NCBI GenBank assembly: GCA_964449175.1
Contig: CAYUYH010000047.1
Span: 1-13,439 of the forward strand
Source: CAYUYH01 sp964449175
GTDB taxonomy: Bacteria; Planctomycetota; Phycisphaerae; SM23-33
Reading direction: 5' to 3'
DNA: 13,439 nt
This document shows, one piece after another, positions 13,238-13,439 of this stretch. The notes beneath the pieces are model-generated. The model had not been told where the DNA came from. It saw only the letters and a list, made by a program, of their open reading frames with translations, and did no database searches. A program made the translations under genes and the position numbers. Position 1 is the first letter of the stretch; every line of letters starts with the position of its first letter.

Positions 13238-13439
<202 letters not shown>

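Overview
The window looks like a scaffold fragment from a GC-rich planctomycete, probably of the Phycisphaerae type. The supporting evidence is a PEP-CTERM protein carrying dockerin-like repeats, a prepilin-type protein with the H-X9-DG motif typical of that group, a 16S rRNA gene that is not followed by 23S, and a rhamnogalacturonan lyase / GH130 pair. The taxonomic call is inference. Two runs of exactly ten N (5066-5075 and 6046-6055) are assembly gaps of arbitrary length. The first breaks the nrnA-like gene and the second falls inside a riboswitch.

Region 1 (1-5760, + strand) is a tightly packed cofactor operon: the 3' end of larB (nickel-pincer cofactor), nnrD (NAD(P)HX repair), an ABC importer of the BtuF-BtuC-BtuD type, ribF (FMN/FAD synthesis) and a DHH/DHHA1 phosphoesterase of the NrnA type. 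From btuF onward, consecutive genes overlap by 4 to 23 bases, so they are almost certainly co-transcribed.

Region 2 (5761-8381, + strand) is the most unusual part. A consensus-like sigma70 promoter drives a full cobalamin riboswitch, followed by an intrinsic terminator. About 280 nt of further leader then precede a three-gene cassette: a secreted PEP-CTERM protein with a novel-looking N-terminal domain and two dockerin-like calcium loops, a pseudopilin-like protein, and a small lipoprotein. None of the three is a known B12 gene. Riboswitch control, together with the BtuFCD-type importer just upstream, suggests a surface corrinoid-capture or corrinoid-responsive system.

Region 3 (8410-13058, - strand) reads, in transcription order, GH130 glycoside phosphorylase/hydrolase, PL4-like rhamnogalacturonan lyase with a signal peptide, aldo/keto reductase and an isoprenylcysteine-methyltransferase-like membrane protein. 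The first two suit plant or algal polysaccharide use. The last two appear to be general metabolic genes on the same strand, and the reductase has its own TATAAT box.

Region 4 (13199-13439, - strand) holds the 3' end of a 16S rRNA gene, then a long hairpin that is better paired in the minus-strand transcript and probably terminates rRNA transcription. No tRNA, 23S or 5S follows, so the 16S gene is unlinked.
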